Assembly: GCA_022822525.1 (NCBI GenBank)
Contig: JAJEBN010000053.1
Span: 1-64,000 of the forward strand
Origin: Acidimicrobiia bacterium
GTDB lineage: Bacteria; Actinomycetota; Acidimicrobiia; Acidimicrobiales; Poriferisodalaceae
Direction of reading: 5' to 3'
Length of the DNA: 64,000 nucleotides
The translations under genes and the position numbers were made by a program. This document shows, piece after piece, positions 10,700 through 21,139 of this stretch; within the stretch, counting starts at the first letter, position 1, and each line of letters begins with the position of its first letter. The notes under the pieces were generated by a model. That model searched no databases, was not told the origin of the DNA, and was given only the letters and a program-made list of their open reading frames with translations.

Positions 10700-13228
10700 T
10701 CAGCGGCGGCCGCGACGGCGGCCTGAGCCGCGTCCGGATTGCTCGAGCTCGGGACCGAGGTCGCCGTAGACGTCCTTCGCGATCTGCTCGAAATGCTCGC
10801 CGAACGAGACGTCCTCGCGGGCAGTAGCGCTCGGTGCTGAACCAGCGTTGCCCTCGTCATCGCCGTCGCCAGCGGCAGACGCTGCATCGGCACCGCCGCC
10901 CGCCGGCACCCCAGCGGCCACGGGTGTGCGGGATCGGCGAGCGCCGTTGCCACTGCCACCCCTATCCCGGTCGCGGCCGCGGTCACGCCGCGGCGGCGCG
11001 TCGTCATCAGCCCCGTCGGCATCGCCCTCGGAGCCCCCGACCTGCGTCGGGTCAGCCGGCGAGAGGCTGATCTTGCCGTTGGGGTCGATCTCCTCGACGA
11101 TCACGCTGACCACGTCGCCGAGCTCGAGCACTTCCTCGACCGAATTCAGCCGTCGGCGCCCGCCCAGCTTGGAGATGTGCAGCAAGCCGTCGGTGCCGGG
11201 CAGCACGTTCACGAATGCGCCGAACTTGGTGATGTTGACCACGCGGCCCTCGTAGGTGGCTCCCACGTCGGGCGTCGGCGGGTTGACGATCAGCCGGATC
11301 TGCCGCTCGGCCTCTTCCACCACCTCGCGGTCGGTGGCGCCGATGCTGACAGTGCCCACGGTGCCGTCGTCGTCGACGTTGATGTCGGCGCCGGTCTCCT
11401 CCTGGATGGAGTTGATGACCTTGCCCCGCGGTCCGATGACCTCGGCGATCTTGTCGATCGGGATCTCGAAGCTGGTGATCTTCGGTGCCGTCTCGCCGAC
11501 GTCGGGCCTCGGCTCGGCGATCGCAGCGCGCATGACCTCGAGGATCTGCAGGCGAGCCTGGCGGGCTTGCTGCAGCGCCTGGGCCAGCACCTCGGCGGGA
11601 ATGCCGTCGATCTTGGTGTCGAGCTGCAGCGCCGTGATGGCGTCCTGCGTGCCGGCGACCTTGAAGTCCATGTCGCCGAAGGCGTCTTCGGCACCCAGGA
11701 TGTCGGTGAGCGTCACGTACTTGCCGTCGGCGTACACCAGGCCCATCGCCACGCCGGCGACGTGGTCCACGATCGGCACGCCGGCATCCATCAGCGACAG
11801 CGACGATGCGCACACCGACCCCATCGAGGTGGACCCGTTGGAGCTGAGCACGTCGGACACCAGCCGGATCGCGTACGGGAAGTCCTCCTTGGACGGGATG
11901 ACCGGGAAGATCGCCCGCTCGGCGAGTGCACCGTGGCCGATCTCACGCCGCTTTGGGCCCCGCATGAAACCGGCCTCGCCGGTGGAGAACGGCGGGAAGT
12001 TGTAGTGATGCATGAACCGGCGCCGGTCCTGAGGATTCAAGGTGTCGACGATCTGCTCCATCCGGGACATCGCCAGGGTGGTGACGTTCAGCACCTGGGT
12101 CTCGCCGCGCTGGAACAGGCCCGATCCGTGAGCGGTGCGCCCGAGGTAGCCCGCCACCGACGAAAGCGGCCGGACCTCATCGGTCGCGCGCCCATCAATG
12201 CGAAAGCCGTCGGCCACGATGCGCTCGCGCACGATCTCCTTCGACAGCGACCTGACGGCCTCACGGATCTGATCCTTGGCGCCGTCGAGGTCGGCGAATT
12301 CGGCAGCGACTTCGTCGATCACGGCGTTGCTGGTCTCGGACTGTGCGGCCTCGCGCTCGGCCTTGTCGGCGATGGCCATCACCTCACGCATGCGGTCGGT
12401 CGCAACCTCGCGCACGCGATCGAGCACCTCGTCGGAGTAGTCCTTGCTGGACGTGTACTCCATCGCCGAAATCGGGCCGGATTGCTCTTCGACGAGTCGG
12501 CGCAGCGATTTCTGCATCTCGATGATGTCGTCGATCCACTGCTTGGAGGCTTCGAGACCGCTGGCGAGCACGTCCTCGGTGACCTTGGGCGCGCCCTCGG
12601 CGTAGTACTCGAAGGCCTTCTCGGTGCCGCCGGCCTCCACCATCATCACGGCAATGTCGCCGCTCGGGAGCTGGCGACCAGCCACCACCATCTCGAACGT
12701 GGCGGCCTCGGACTCTTCGTGGGTGGCGAAGGGGATCCACTCGCCGTCGGTGGACCAGGCGATCCGCACGCCGGCGATCGGGCAGTCGAACGGGATGCCG
12801 CTCAGCCACAAGGCGGCCGACGCCCCGTTCAGCGCCACCAAGTCGTAGGGATTGACGTGGTCGGCGCCGAGGATCGTGCCCACGATGTGGGTGTCGTGGC
12901 GGTAGTCGCTCGGAAAGTTCGGCCGCAGCGGGCGGTCGATCAGCCGGCACGTGAGGATCGCGTCGTCGGACGCCCGCCCCTCTCGCCGGAAGAATGAGCC
13001 GGGAATCCGGCCCACGGCGTACATGCGCTCCTCGATGTCGACGGTGAGCGGGAAGAACGATGCGCCGTCGCGTGGGCGGCTCGATGCGGTTGCGGTGACG
13101 AGCACTTGCGTGTCGCCGATGCGGGACGTGACCGCCCCGTTCGCGAGCCCGGCGAGCACGCCGGTCTCGAAGGTGATGGTCTTGTCGGTGCCCGCGATGG
13201 GACCGGTGACCGAAATGGCTTCAGCCAT
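10700..13228 (-). CDS. pnp: polyribonucleotide nucleotidyltransferase
   Basis: RNase PH domains, KH domain IGPRGKVINSIQEETGADINVDDDG, S1 domain. Confidence 0.97.
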   Translation of the reverse strand: MAEAISVTGPIAGTDKTITFETGVLAGLANGAVTSRIGDTQVLVTATASSRPRDGASFFPLTVDIEERMYAVGRIPGSFFRREGRASDDAILTCRLIDRPLRPNFPSDYRHDTHIVGTILGADHVNPYDLVALNGASAALWLSGIPFDCPIAGVRIAWSTDGEWIPFATHEESEAATFEMVVAGRQLPSGDIAVMMVEAGGTEKAFEYYAEGAPKVTEDVLASGLEASKQWIDDIIEMQKSLRRLVEEQSGPISAMEYTSSKDYSDEVLDRVREVATDRMREVMAIADKAEREAAQSETSNAVIDEVAAEFADLDGAKDQIREAVRSLSKEIVRERIVADGFRIDGRATDEVRPLSSVAGYLGRTAHGSGLFQRGETQVLNVTTLAMSRMEQIVDTLNPQDRRRFMHHYNFPPFSTGEAGFMRGPKRREIGHGALAERAIFPVIPSKEDFPYAIRLVSDVLSSNGSTSMGSVCASSLSLMDAGVPIVDHVAGVAMGLVYADGKYVTLTDILGAEDAFGDMDFKVAGTQDAITALQLDTKIDGIPAEVLAQALQQARQARLQILEVMRAAIAEPRPDVGETAPKITSFEIPIDKIAEVIGPRGKVINSIQEETGADINVDDDGTVGTVSIGATDREVVEEAERQIRLIVNPPTPDVGATYEGRVVNITKFGAFVNVLPGTDGLLHISKLGGRRRLNSVEEVLELGDVVSVIVEEIDPNGKISLSPADPTQVGGSEGDADGADDDAPPRRDRGRDRDRGGSGNGARRSRTPVAAGVPAGGGADAASAAGDGDDEGNAGSAPSATAREDVSFGEHFEQIAKDVYGDLGPELEQSGRGSGRRRGRR

Positions 13229-13386
13229 GGTTTCTCCTGAATTGAATGCGGGACTGTTGTAACGAATTCCGGCCCGCGTGTCGGATGATGTTCATGCGAT
13301 AGTTCAGAACCGTGCCGTGAACCGGCGGGGCATCACGTGCCCGACGCGCCGCACGACGCGATCGCCGGACGCTCCCGGTCGCGGCG

Positions 13387-13659
13387 TCAGCGCCGCAGAC
13401 CGAGCTTCGCGATCAAAGCTCGGTAGCGCTCGACGTCGTTGGCCCCGAGATAGTCGAGCAGCCTGCGCCGCCGGCCGACGAGCTTGAGCAGCCCTCGGCG
13501 GCTGTGGTGGTCCTTGTGGTGAGTCTTGAGGTGTTCGGTGAGGTGGTCGATGCGAGCGCTCAGCTGCGCCACCTGCACTTCTGGCGATCCGGTGTCGGCC
13601 GGGTGGTGACGGTGCTCGTCGACTGCCGCGGCCGCTGGACTTGATCTCTTGGCACTCAT
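13387..13659 (-). CDS. rpsO: 30S ribosomal protein S15
   Basis: [50 protein letters not shown]. Confidence 0.98.
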   Translation of the reverse strand: MSAKRSSPAAAAVDEHRHHPADTGSPEVQVAQLSARIDHLTEHLKTHHKDHHSRRGLLKLVGRRRRLLDYLGANDVERYRALIAKLGLRR

Positions 13660-13782
13660 GCCGTAGCTGTATTCCCTCTGTGTTGCCGTCGCAGAGCCAA
13701 TGGGAGGCCTGCTGCGACGAACCGGCCGGACAACCCGGCCGTCGTCTTCTGTCTCTTGTCAGCCGTGCAGGCTACCAGCGAG
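13660..13782 (-). promoter_or_regulatory. rpsO 5' leader with strong GC hairpin
   Basis: imperfect inverted repeat GACGAACCGGCCGG-ACAA-CCCGGCCGTCGTC around 13715-13750, upstream of rpsO on the minus strand. Confidence 0.3.
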
Positions 13783-14727
13783 TCAGGTATGCAGGCACTT
13801 CGCGGCATCTTCGATGTCGCGGCGAAGCTGGGTTCTCAGTTCGTCGATGCCGTCAAAGCGCCGTTCGGGCCGCAGTCTGCGGACGAAGCGAAGCTTGGCC
13901 GCTTCGTCATAGAGATCGCCGCGGAAGCCAATCAGGTGCGCCTCGATCAGTGAGCGCTCCGCGAACTCGTAGAAGGTGGGGCGACGGCCGATGTTGACCG
14001 CCGCGGGATACTGCGCTCCGTCAGGACGCGCGTACCAAGCCGCGTAGACGCCGTCGGCCGGGATCTGCAGGTCTGGCGTCGTGGGCAGGTTGGCCGTCGG
14101 CACCCCGATCTGGCGACCGCGCCGGTCGCCGGCCGTCACGCTCCCGCGCACCTCGAACGGGCGCCCGAGCAGCCGGTGCGCCCGCTCCACATCACCCGCC
14201 GCGAGCGCTTCGCGGATCGACGTGGAGGAGATGACATCGCCGTCGCCGGTCATCTGCTTCACCAGCGGCAGGCCGACCACCTCATATCCGTAGCTGGCGC
14301 CCACCTGGCGCAGCGTCTCGATGTTGCCCCGCCGACCCTTGCCGAAGTGAAAGTCGGCGCCGACCACCACCGCCCGGGCGGACAGGCAATTGACGAGTAT
14401 CCGATGCGCGAACTCCTCGGCGGGCACTGCGGCTTGGGCTTCGTCGAAAGTGACGACCAGCGTGTAGTCCACACCAGTCTCAGCGAGCAGCTCGAGCTTG
14501 TGATCGAGATCGCACAGCAGCTTGGGCGCCGATTGGGGCCTGACGACGGTGGCCGGGTGCCGGTCGAAGGTCACGACCGCAGTCGCGCAACCGCGCTCCG
14601 CAGCCAAGCGGTGCATCTCGGAGATCACGGTGCGGTGACCCCGATGGACCCCGTCGTACTCGCCGACTGTCACCACGCTGCCATGGTCGAGCAGCGGGCA
14701 CCAGTCCAAGTCGCGGATGACCTCCAT
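13783..14727 (-). CDS. ribF: bifunctional riboflavin kinase/FAD synthetase
   Basis: GEYDGVHRGHRTVI, VTFDRHP, RPFEVRGSV, IGVPTANL motifs; start at MEVIRDLDW. Confidence 0.95.
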   Translation of the reverse strand: MEVIRDLDWCPLLDHGSVVTVGEYDGVHRGHRTVISEMHRLAAERGCATAVVTFDRHPATVVRPQSAPKLLCDLDHKLELLAETGVDYTLVVTFDEAQAAVPAEEFAHRILVNCLSARAVVVGADFHFGKGRRGNIETLRQVGASYGYEVVGLPLVKQMTGDGDVISSTSIREALAAGDVERAHRLLGRPFEVRGSVTAGDRRGRQIGVPTANLPTTPDLQIPADGVYAAWYARPDGAQYPAAVNIGRRPTFYEFAERSLIEAHLIGFRGDLYDEAAKLRFVRRLRPERRFDGIDELRTQLRRDIEDAAKCLHT

Positions 14728-14789
14728 GGGTCCAACGCTACTGTCGCCGGATCGACCTGACGTCGCCGGGTGCCGGCCAGTCGACCAGC

Positions 14790-15653
14790 TCAAGACGGCA
14801 ATACGGTGGCGCGCATCCGGCCGCCGACTCGCTCGTGGACCCCGATGAGCGCTCCGGCAGGATCGACGAGCGCCCACGGCCCCAGGCCGTCGTAGCGCTG
14901 GGCTTCGAGATGCGCACCGCTGCGAGCCCGTGCCGCTTCATCGGAGCTCAGGGGTATCCGGCCGAGGTCCCGTACGAGCTCTGCGGGCTCGCGCAGCTCC
15001 GCCTCGGAGACCGGCGCTGCCTCGGACACGGTGAAGGTGCCGCTGCGTGTCCGCCGCAACGACCGCACATGCGCGCCCCCGCCGAGCGCTGCGCCCAGGT
15101 CGGCACCGAGCGATCTCACATAGGTGCCCGCAGCGCACTCGACATGGGCCCGATAGACGAGCGGATCCTCGGTGGGCTGGGTGTCGAAACGGTAGACCTC
15201 CACCTCGCGCGGTTCGCGAGCCGCGGACTGCCCGGCGCGGGCAATCTCGTGCAGCCGGCGCCCGCCGACGCGCACGGCGGACACCATCGGCGGAAGCTGG
15301 GAGATCGTGCCGACGAAATCCCCCGCTGCATCGGCAACCCCGGCGGGGTCGAGGCGCATGTCGTGCGTCGCAACGGTCTCGCCGGCTGCGTCCAGCGTGC
15401 TGGTGGTGACGCCGAAGACGATGTCGCACTCGTAGGTCTTGCGGCCCGCGGTGGCGAATCGCAGCAACCGGGTCGCATTGCCGATGCCGATCACGAGCAC
15501 GCCGGTGGCCGAAGGATCGAGCGTGCCTGCGTGCCCGATACGGCGCTCGCCGAAGCGGCGGCGGGCCATCGTGACCACGTCGTGAGACGTCGGTCCGTCG
15601 GCCTTGTCGACAATGACCGTGCCGTGGACGGTCGGGGGGCGGCGACGCGCCAT
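14790..15653 (-). CDS. truB: tRNA pseudouridine(55) synthase
   Basis: DKADGPTSHDVV, GHAGTLDPSATGVLVIGIGNATRL. Confidence 0.96.
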   Translation of the reverse strand: MARRRPPTVHGTVIVDKADGPTSHDVVTMARRRFGERRIGHAGTLDPSATGVLVIGIGNATRLLRFATAGRKTYECDIVFGVTTSTLDAAGETVATHDMRLDPAGVADAAGDFVGTISQLPPMVSAVRVGGRRLHEIARAGQSAAREPREVEVYRFDTQPTEDPLVYRAHVECAAGTYVRSLGADLGAALGGGAHVRSLRRTRSGTFTVSEAAPVSEAELREPAELVRDLGRIPLSSDEAARARSGAHLEAQRYDGLGPWALVDPAGALIGVHERVGGRMRATVLPS

Positions 15654-16054
15654 CAGCGCTCGTCGGTCGCGTCGCGCTCGGCGGCGATTCCCGCCAGCAG
15701 GTCGTCGATCCGCTCGGCCTCGACGGCCGAGTAGTCGCGCCGAAAGCGCAACGCCGGCGTCCGCCGCAAGCTGGTCCGGGCACCCAGAGCACGCTGCAGC
15801 CGGTGGTGGTGCGCGTCGAATGCCGCTGCTGCCTCGTTGTCGTCGTCAGCGTCGCGCACGTCGTAGTGAACGACTGCCAGAGTCAGCTCGCGGTCCACAT
15901 CCACGCCGGTGATGACGATGCCCTCGAAGGCTTCGCCGAGCCGTTCCATCTCCGACGCCACGACGCTGCGCACCAGCGTCCCGACGCGGTCAGTGCGCTC
16001 GTACCGGTGAGCAGTCGACATCGAGCGCCTCCGGCTGCGGGGGCGACGAGCCAT
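15653..16054 (-). CDS. rbfA: ribosome-binding factor A
   Basis: position between infB and truB; VVASEMERL, GVDVDRELTLAVVHY, PALRFRRDYSAVEAERIDDLL. Confidence 0.9.
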   Translation of the reverse strand: MARRPRSRRRSMSTAHRYERTDRVGTLVRSVVASEMERLGEAFEGIVITGVDVDRELTLAVVHYDVRDADDDNEAAAAFDAHHHRLQRALGARTSLRRTPALRFRRDYSAVEAERIDDLLAGIAAERDATDER

Positions 16055-16068
16055 CGACGTGAGTCCTC

Positions 16069-18900
16069 TCAGGCGACGCGGGCGATCTCGCGCTCGGTGT
16101 AGGTCTCGATCACGTCGCCTTCCTTGAGGTCGGAGAAGTCAGAGAGACCGATGCCGCACTCCATGCCAGCGCTCACCTCGGCGACATCGTCCTGGAAGTG
16201 ACGCAGCGAGGAGACCGAGCCCTTCCAGATGATCGTGCCGTCTCGCAAGAACCGGACTTTGGCGCCGCTGCGCACGTTGCCGTGCTCCACCACGCAGCCG
16301 GCCACCGGGCCCACACCGGAGATGCGGAAGACCTGTCGCACCTGTGCTTCGCCCACCACGATCTCCTCGAATTCGGGCTCGAGCAGCCCGACCATGGCGT
16401 TCTGCACGTCGGAGATGAGGTCGTAGATGATCTCGTAGAGGCGGACCTCGACGTCCTCCGCCTCGGCAGCTTGGCGCGCATTGCGATCGGGCCGCACGTT
16501 GAAGCCGATGATCGTGGCCTCCGATGCCGCCGCAAGCTGCACGTCGTTCTCGTTGATGCCGCCTACGCCACGGCTGACGAACGTGAGCTTGACATCGTCG
16601 CGTTCGAGCTTGCGCAGGCTGTCGGTCACGGCTTCGAGCGACCCGTGGACGTCAGCCTTCAGCACGAGATTGAGCGTGGCAGTCTCGCCGGCCTGCACCT
16701 GCTTGAAGATGTCCTCCAGCTTCGCCCCGCCGCCGCTGCCGCCTGCCGTGCCGGCCAGGCTGGCCTGACGCTGCCAGTGCTCGCGGGTCTCGGCCACTTT
16801 GCCGGCAGTCTTCTCGTCAGGTGCCACCACGAACAGATCGCCGGCGCGGGCCACCTCGCCCAGACCGAGCACCTGCACCGGCGCGGACGGACCCGCCTCG
16901 GTGAGCGGATTGCCGCGGTCGTCGGTCATCGCACGCACCCGGCCCCAGGCTGCGCCCGCGACCATCGGCTCACCGACGGCCAGCGTGCCGCGCTGCACCA
17001 CCACCGTGGCAACCGGCCCGCGGCCACGGTCGAGGTGCGCTTCGAGGACAATGCCCACCGCCCGGCCCGTGGGATCTGCGGTGAGCTCCTCGAGCTCCGC
17101 GACCAGCAGGATCTGATCGAGCAGCTCGTCGATGCCTTCGCCGCTCATCGCCGACATGAGAACGGTGATCACGTCGCCGCCGTAGGACTCGGGGACGAGG
17201 CCCCGCTCGGCCAGCTGCGCACGCACGCGATCAGGATCGGCGCCGGGACGGTCCATCTTGTTGATCGCAACGATGATCGGCACATCGGCGGCGCGTGCGT
17301 GATCGATGGCCTCCACCGTCTGCGGCATGACCCCGTCGTCTGCTGCCACGACCAGCACCACCACGTCGGTGGCCTGCGCACCCCGGGCGCGCATGGCGGT
17401 GAACGCCTCATGGCCCGGCGTGTCAATGAAAGTGATCGGGTGATCGTCCCGCACGGTTTGGTAGGCACCGATGTGCTGGGTGATGCCGCCAGCCTCGCCT
17501 TCGACGACATTCGCCGAGCGGATGCGGTCGAGCAGCAGCGTCTTGCCGTGATCGACGTGACCCATGACGGTGACCACCGGCGGGCGGGTGTGCTCGGCAC
17601 CGCCGGCGAGGTCCACCTCGAGGGCACGCAGCAGCTCCTCTTCCTGCTCGGCACCAGGCTCGGTGATGCGAACCTCCGCGCCCAGCTCCGCAGCGAAGAG
17701 CTCGATCATGTCGTCGTTGAGCGATTGGGTGGCGGTCACCATCTCGCCTTGCTGCAGCAAGAACCGCACGATGTCGGCGGCTGAACGATTCAGCCGCAAT
17801 GCGACGTCTTGGGCCGTGGAGCCGCGCTCGATGACGATCTCGCCCTCCGGAACAGGCGCATCGACTGGGGTGTAGGCCGTGAGCTGCTGAGGCTGCAGTT
17901 CTTCGCGCTGGCGGCGACGACGACGGCGCGGTCGGCCTCGACCTCTCGGAGGGCCGCCGCGCGGGCCGCCTGGGCGGCCTCCGGGGGGTCCGCCGGGACG
18001 GCCTGGGCCGGCGCCAGGATGGGGCCGGCCCGCCGCTGGGGCCGGACCGCCACGCGGACGGTCGCCGCCGCCGGAGGCCGGTCGACGGAAACCGCCGGGC
18101 GGCCCAGTCCGGTAGGGGCCGCCGGAGCGTGCGGACGTGCGCGGTGGCCCCGGGGGCGGCGGGATCGGCTTGCCGGATCCCGATCGGGGCGCAGCCGGCG
18201 GTGGCGGTATGGGGCGGCCATCGGTCGACCTCGGCGGCGCCGGCAGGCGGGGAGGAGGCGGAGGCAGGCTCGGTTCGGTCGCATCGGCGGGAGCCGGCCC
18301 CCGAGACGGCGGCTCGTCGATACGTGCCGCAGGACGCTGGGGCGGCAGGACGGGGCGTGCGGACTCTTGGCCACTGGAGGTGACGAGTCGCCTCGGCGGG
18401 GGCACATCAGGCGGGGGCATCCCCGGCGGGGCGGGCGCAGCAGCGCCGTCAGCGGCAGCCGGAGGCGGTTCGCTCGCGGGGGGAGCCACTGCTGCCACAG
18501 CCGGCGTCTGCGGCTCGGGGTCGGCGGGAGGCGGTTTCGGCGCAGCCGGTCGGCGGGCCGGCCGTTCAGGTGCCGGGGCCGGGGCCGCAGCCGCGCTCTC
18601 CGCAGCCGCAGCAGGCGCCGTGCGCCGAGCGGTGGGGGTCTGGGCACGCTGAGCGGAACGCTCGGGACGAGCCGACGACTTCGCGGGTGCCTTGCGTGTC
18701 TTGCCCGCCTCAGGCGGCGGTTCGTCGCGAATCAGCCCTTCACGCGCTGCCTTGCGCCGGACGCGGTCCGCTTGAGCGTCTTCCATGCTGGAGGAGTGCG
18801 TCTTCACCCCGATGCCCAGCGACTCGCACACGTCGAGCACCTCGGTGAGCGTCATGCCCAGCTCTTTGGAGAGCTCGTGCACACGGACTTTCTTCGGCAA
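16069..18900 (-). CDS. infB: translation initiation factor IF-2
   Basis: [27 protein letters not shown]; long Pro/Ala/Gly/Arg-rich N-terminus. Confidence 0.97.
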   Translation of the reverse strand: MPKKVRVHELSKELGMTLTEVLDVCESLGIGVKTHSSSMEDAQADRVRRKAAREGLIRDEPPPEAGKTRKAPAKSSARPERSAQRAQTPTARRTAPAAAAESAAAAPAPAPERPARRPAAPKPPPADPEPQTPAVAAVAPPASEPPPAAADGAAAPAPPGMPPPDVPPPRRLVTSSGQESARPVLPPQRPAARIDEPPSRGPAPADATEPSLPPPPPRLPAPPRSTDGRPIPPPPAAPRSGSGKPIPPPPGPPRTSARSGGPYRTGPPGGFRRPASGGGDRPRGGPAPAAGRPHPGAGPGRPGGPPGGRPGGPRGGPPRGRGRPRRRRRRQREELQPQQLTAYTPVDAPVPEGEIVIERGSTAQDVALRLNRSAADIVRFLLQQGEMVTATQSLNDDMIELFAAELGAEVRITEPGAEQEEELLRALEVDLAGGAEHTRPPVVTVMGHVDHGKTLLLDRIRSANVVEGEAGGITQHIGAYQTVRDDHPITFIDTPGHEAFTAMRARGAQATDVVVLVVAADDGVMPQTVEAIDHARAADVPIIVAINKMDRPGADPDRVRAQLAERGLVPESYGGDVITVLMSAMSGEGIDELLDQILLVAELEELTADPTGRAVGIVLEAHLDRGRGPVATVVVQRGTLAVGEPMVAGAAWGRVRAMTDDRGNPLTEAGPSAPVQVLGLGEVARAGDLFVVAPDEKTAGKVAETREHWQRQASLAGTAGGSGGGAKLEDIFKQVQAGETATLNLVLKADVHGSLEAVTDSLRKLERDDVKLTFVSRGVGGINENDVQLAAASEATIIGFNVRPDRNARQAAEAEDVEVRLYEIIYDLISDVQNAMVGLLEPEFEEIVVGEAQVRQVFRISGVGPVAGCVVEHGNVRSGAKVRFLRDGTIIWKGSVSSLRHFQDDVAEVSAGMECGIGLSDFSDLKEGDVIETYTEREIARVA

Positions 18901-18987
18901 GCGGTCGGTCTTTCTGTCGGGTTGGGGTACGTCGCCCAGCGGGACTGACGGAATGTAACGGGGACGCGACGAAACGGGCCATCGGCC

Positions 18988-20259
18988 TCAAGACGTCGCC
19001 GGGTCCGATCGAAGGGTACTGGGGTCGGTGAGAGCCTCTGCAGGGACCACTGCGGCGGGCGCCGCTTCGGAAGCAGCGTCGGATGCTTCCTCAGGAGCAG
19101 CCGCGGGGGCGCCGTTGGGAGGGTCGGCAGCGGAGGGCTCGACGTCAGCCTGTTCGGTAGCTGCTTCAGACCACTGCCCGGCGGTGATCGCCTCGCTGCC
19201 GTCTGCCGGAACCCAGGTCTGCTCGCCTGTCTCGGAATCGGTCACCCACTCGCCTTCGGCCCAGTCCTCTCCGCCGTAGCCGGCCTCCTCCTCGGCGATC
19301 TGCGTCTCGCTCTTGATATCGATGCGCCAGCCGGTGAGCCGGGCGGCCAAGCGTGCGTTCTGGCCCTCACGGCCGATGGCCAGCGACAGCTGATGATCGG
19401 GCACGATCACCTCAGCCACCCCGTTGTCGGAGTGAAAGCGAACCTCTCGGACCCGTGCCGGCGACAGCGCCTTGGCCACAAAATCGTGCAAGTCGTCAGA
19501 GAACGGAACGATGTCGATCTTCTCGCCGCGCAGCTCGTTCACCACCTGGCGGACCCGGCTGCCGCGGGCTCCCACGCAAGCCCCCACTGGATCGATATTG
19601 GGGTCGTTCGACCACACGGCGATCTTGGTGCGGTGTCCGGGCTCGCGGGCGCACGCCTTCATCTCCACGACGCCATCAGAGATCTCGGGGACCTCGAGCT
19701 TGAACAGCTCGCGGATCAGGCCCGGGTGCGTGCGCGAGACAACGATCTGGGGGCCCTTGGCGGTCTTGCGCACCTCGACGATGTACGCCTTGAGGCGGCT
19801 GTTCGGCTCTGGCCGCTCATAGGGGACCTGCTCGGACTGGGGCAGCAGCGCCTCGACGCGGCCGAGATCCAGCAGGGTGTAGCGCGCATCGTTCTGCTGG
19901 ATGATGCCGGTGACGATGTCGCCCTCCCGCCCGGCGTACTCGTCGTACTTCATGTCGCGCTCAACCTCGCGAATGCGCTGGTTGAGCACCTGGCGGACGG
20001 TCTGGGCAACGATGCGACCCAAGTCATGCGGCGTGTCGTCCCATTCGCGCAACACGTTGCCGAGCTCGTCGACCTCCTGCGCGTACACGGTGATGTTGAA
20101 CGACTCGTCGATGATGACGTAGGCCTGCTCTGCGGCACCCTCGCGGCGCTTGTACGCCGATTCGAGGCCGTTTGCCACTGCCTCGAGAAGCACTTCGGTC
20201 GTCATGCCCTTCTCGGCGGCGAGTGCCTGGAGCGCTTCCATGATCTCGGGACTGTTCAT
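18988..20259 (-). CDS. nusA: transcription termination/antitermination protein NusA
   Basis: S1 and KH domains; [29 protein letters not shown]. Confidence 0.96.
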   Translation of the reverse strand: MNSPEIMEALQALAAEKGMTTEVLLEAVANGLESAYKRREGAAEQAYVIIDESFNITVYAQEVDELGNVLREWDDTPHDLGRIVAQTVRQVLNQRIREVERDMKYDEYAGREGDIVTGIIQQNDARYTLLDLGRVEALLPQSEQVPYERPEPNSRLKAYIVEVRKTAKGPQIVVSRTHPGLIRELFKLEVPEISDGVVEMKACAREPGHRTKIAVWSNDPNIDPVGACVGARGSRVRQVVNELRGEKIDIVPFSDDLHDFVAKALSPARVREVRFHSDNGVAEVIVPDHQLSLAIGREGQNARLAARLTGWRIDIKSETQIAEEEAGYGGEDWAEGEWVTDSETGEQTWVPADGSEAITAGQWSEAATEQADVEPSAADPPNGAPAAAPEEASDAASEAAPAAVVPAEALTDPSTLRSDPATS

Positions 20260-21086
20260 CGTCGCTGCCTTTCTCTCGCTGTGCGGCCGGACTTGCCGTG
20301 GGCATCAGCGCCGTGTCCGGACTTGCGCGGCGGCCGCGCACCCCACTCGAAGGTGGTGCGCGCCTTGGAGATGTCGTGGTACGGCACCGTCATCGGCTGG
20401 CCGGTGGTTTCGAGCCGGCGCTGCTGGGAGCCTCCGGTGTCGCCGGAGAGCTCTTCGACGCGCACGCAGATTCCGCTGGCATCGGCGCGAGTGATCTCGC
20501 CGACGATGCGGCGCCGGGGCGATTCGCTGGTGCGGATCACCACGCGCTCGCCGACGGCACCCGCAAAGTGCTCGGGTCGCACCAGCTTGCGCTCGAGTCC
20601 GGGGCTGGAAACCTCGAGCACGTACCGACCATCGATCATGTCCGCGGCATCCAGCTCGGCCGACAGCCGGCGACTGAGCTGGCTGAGCACGTCGACACCG
20701 ACCGCGCCCCCGACGGCTGCGGAGGCCAGCACCACAAGCGTCCCGCCCCGCCACTGCACGTCGTACAGGGCGCAGCCGACCTCCTCCGCGAGAGGACCCG
20801 CGAGGTCGGCGATGGCTGACGGATCAACACCGTGGCCAGCATTCGGCTGGCCTGTCCTGGGGGCGCGCGAGCCGTCACACTCGGCCTCGCGCCGCGGATC
20901 AACACCGTGGCCAGCACTCGGCTGACCTGTCCTGGGGGCGCGCGAGGCCGCAGCGGTGTCCGTCATCGCAACCTCCCTGTCCGCGTCGCCTCGGCCAACT
21001 TGGGGCTGTGCCTGCGGAATGAGCGCTTGCAACCGAAGCGCATGCGCAGAGCCCATGACCAGCCGAAACTGTCCTGAACGCCCCAC
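20256..21086 (-). CDS. rimP: ribosome maturation factor RimP with repeat-bearing N-terminal extension (true start uncertain)
   Basis: core LAGPLAEEVGCALYDVQWRGG...YVLEVSSPGLERKLVRPEHF; next to nusA. Confidence 0.9.
   Translation of the reverse strand: MGRSGQFRLVMGSAHALRLQALIPQAQPQVGRGDADREVAMTDTAAASRAPRTGQPSAGHGVDPRREAECDGSRAPRTGQPNAGHGVDPSAIADLAGPLAEEVGCALYDVQWRGGTLVVLASAAVGGAVGVDVLSQLSRRLSAELDAADMIDGRYVLEVSSPGLERKLVRPEHFAGAVGERVVIRTSESPRRRIVGEITRADASGICVRVEELSGDTGGSQQRRLETTGQPMTVPYHDISKARTTFEWGARPPRKSGHGADAHGKSGRTARERQRR
20821..20946. repeat. two copies of a 51-bp repeat (75-bp period) inside the rimP reading frame
   Basis: GGATCAACACCGTGGCCAGCATTCGGCTGGCCTGTCCTGGGGGCGCGCGAG at 20821-20871 and near-identical at 20896-20946; copy 1 contains GGCCAGC-ATTCG-GCTGGCC. 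Confidence 0.95.
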
Positions 21087-21139
21087 GCTACCAGTGAGTT
21101 CCGAACCTCAGATACGGTCGCCGGCGAACGATTCGAGCG

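Noticed and set aside
16069-18900. Pro/Gly/Arg-rich low-complexity N-terminus of IF-2 as novel
   Set aside because: Common in actinobacterial IF-2.
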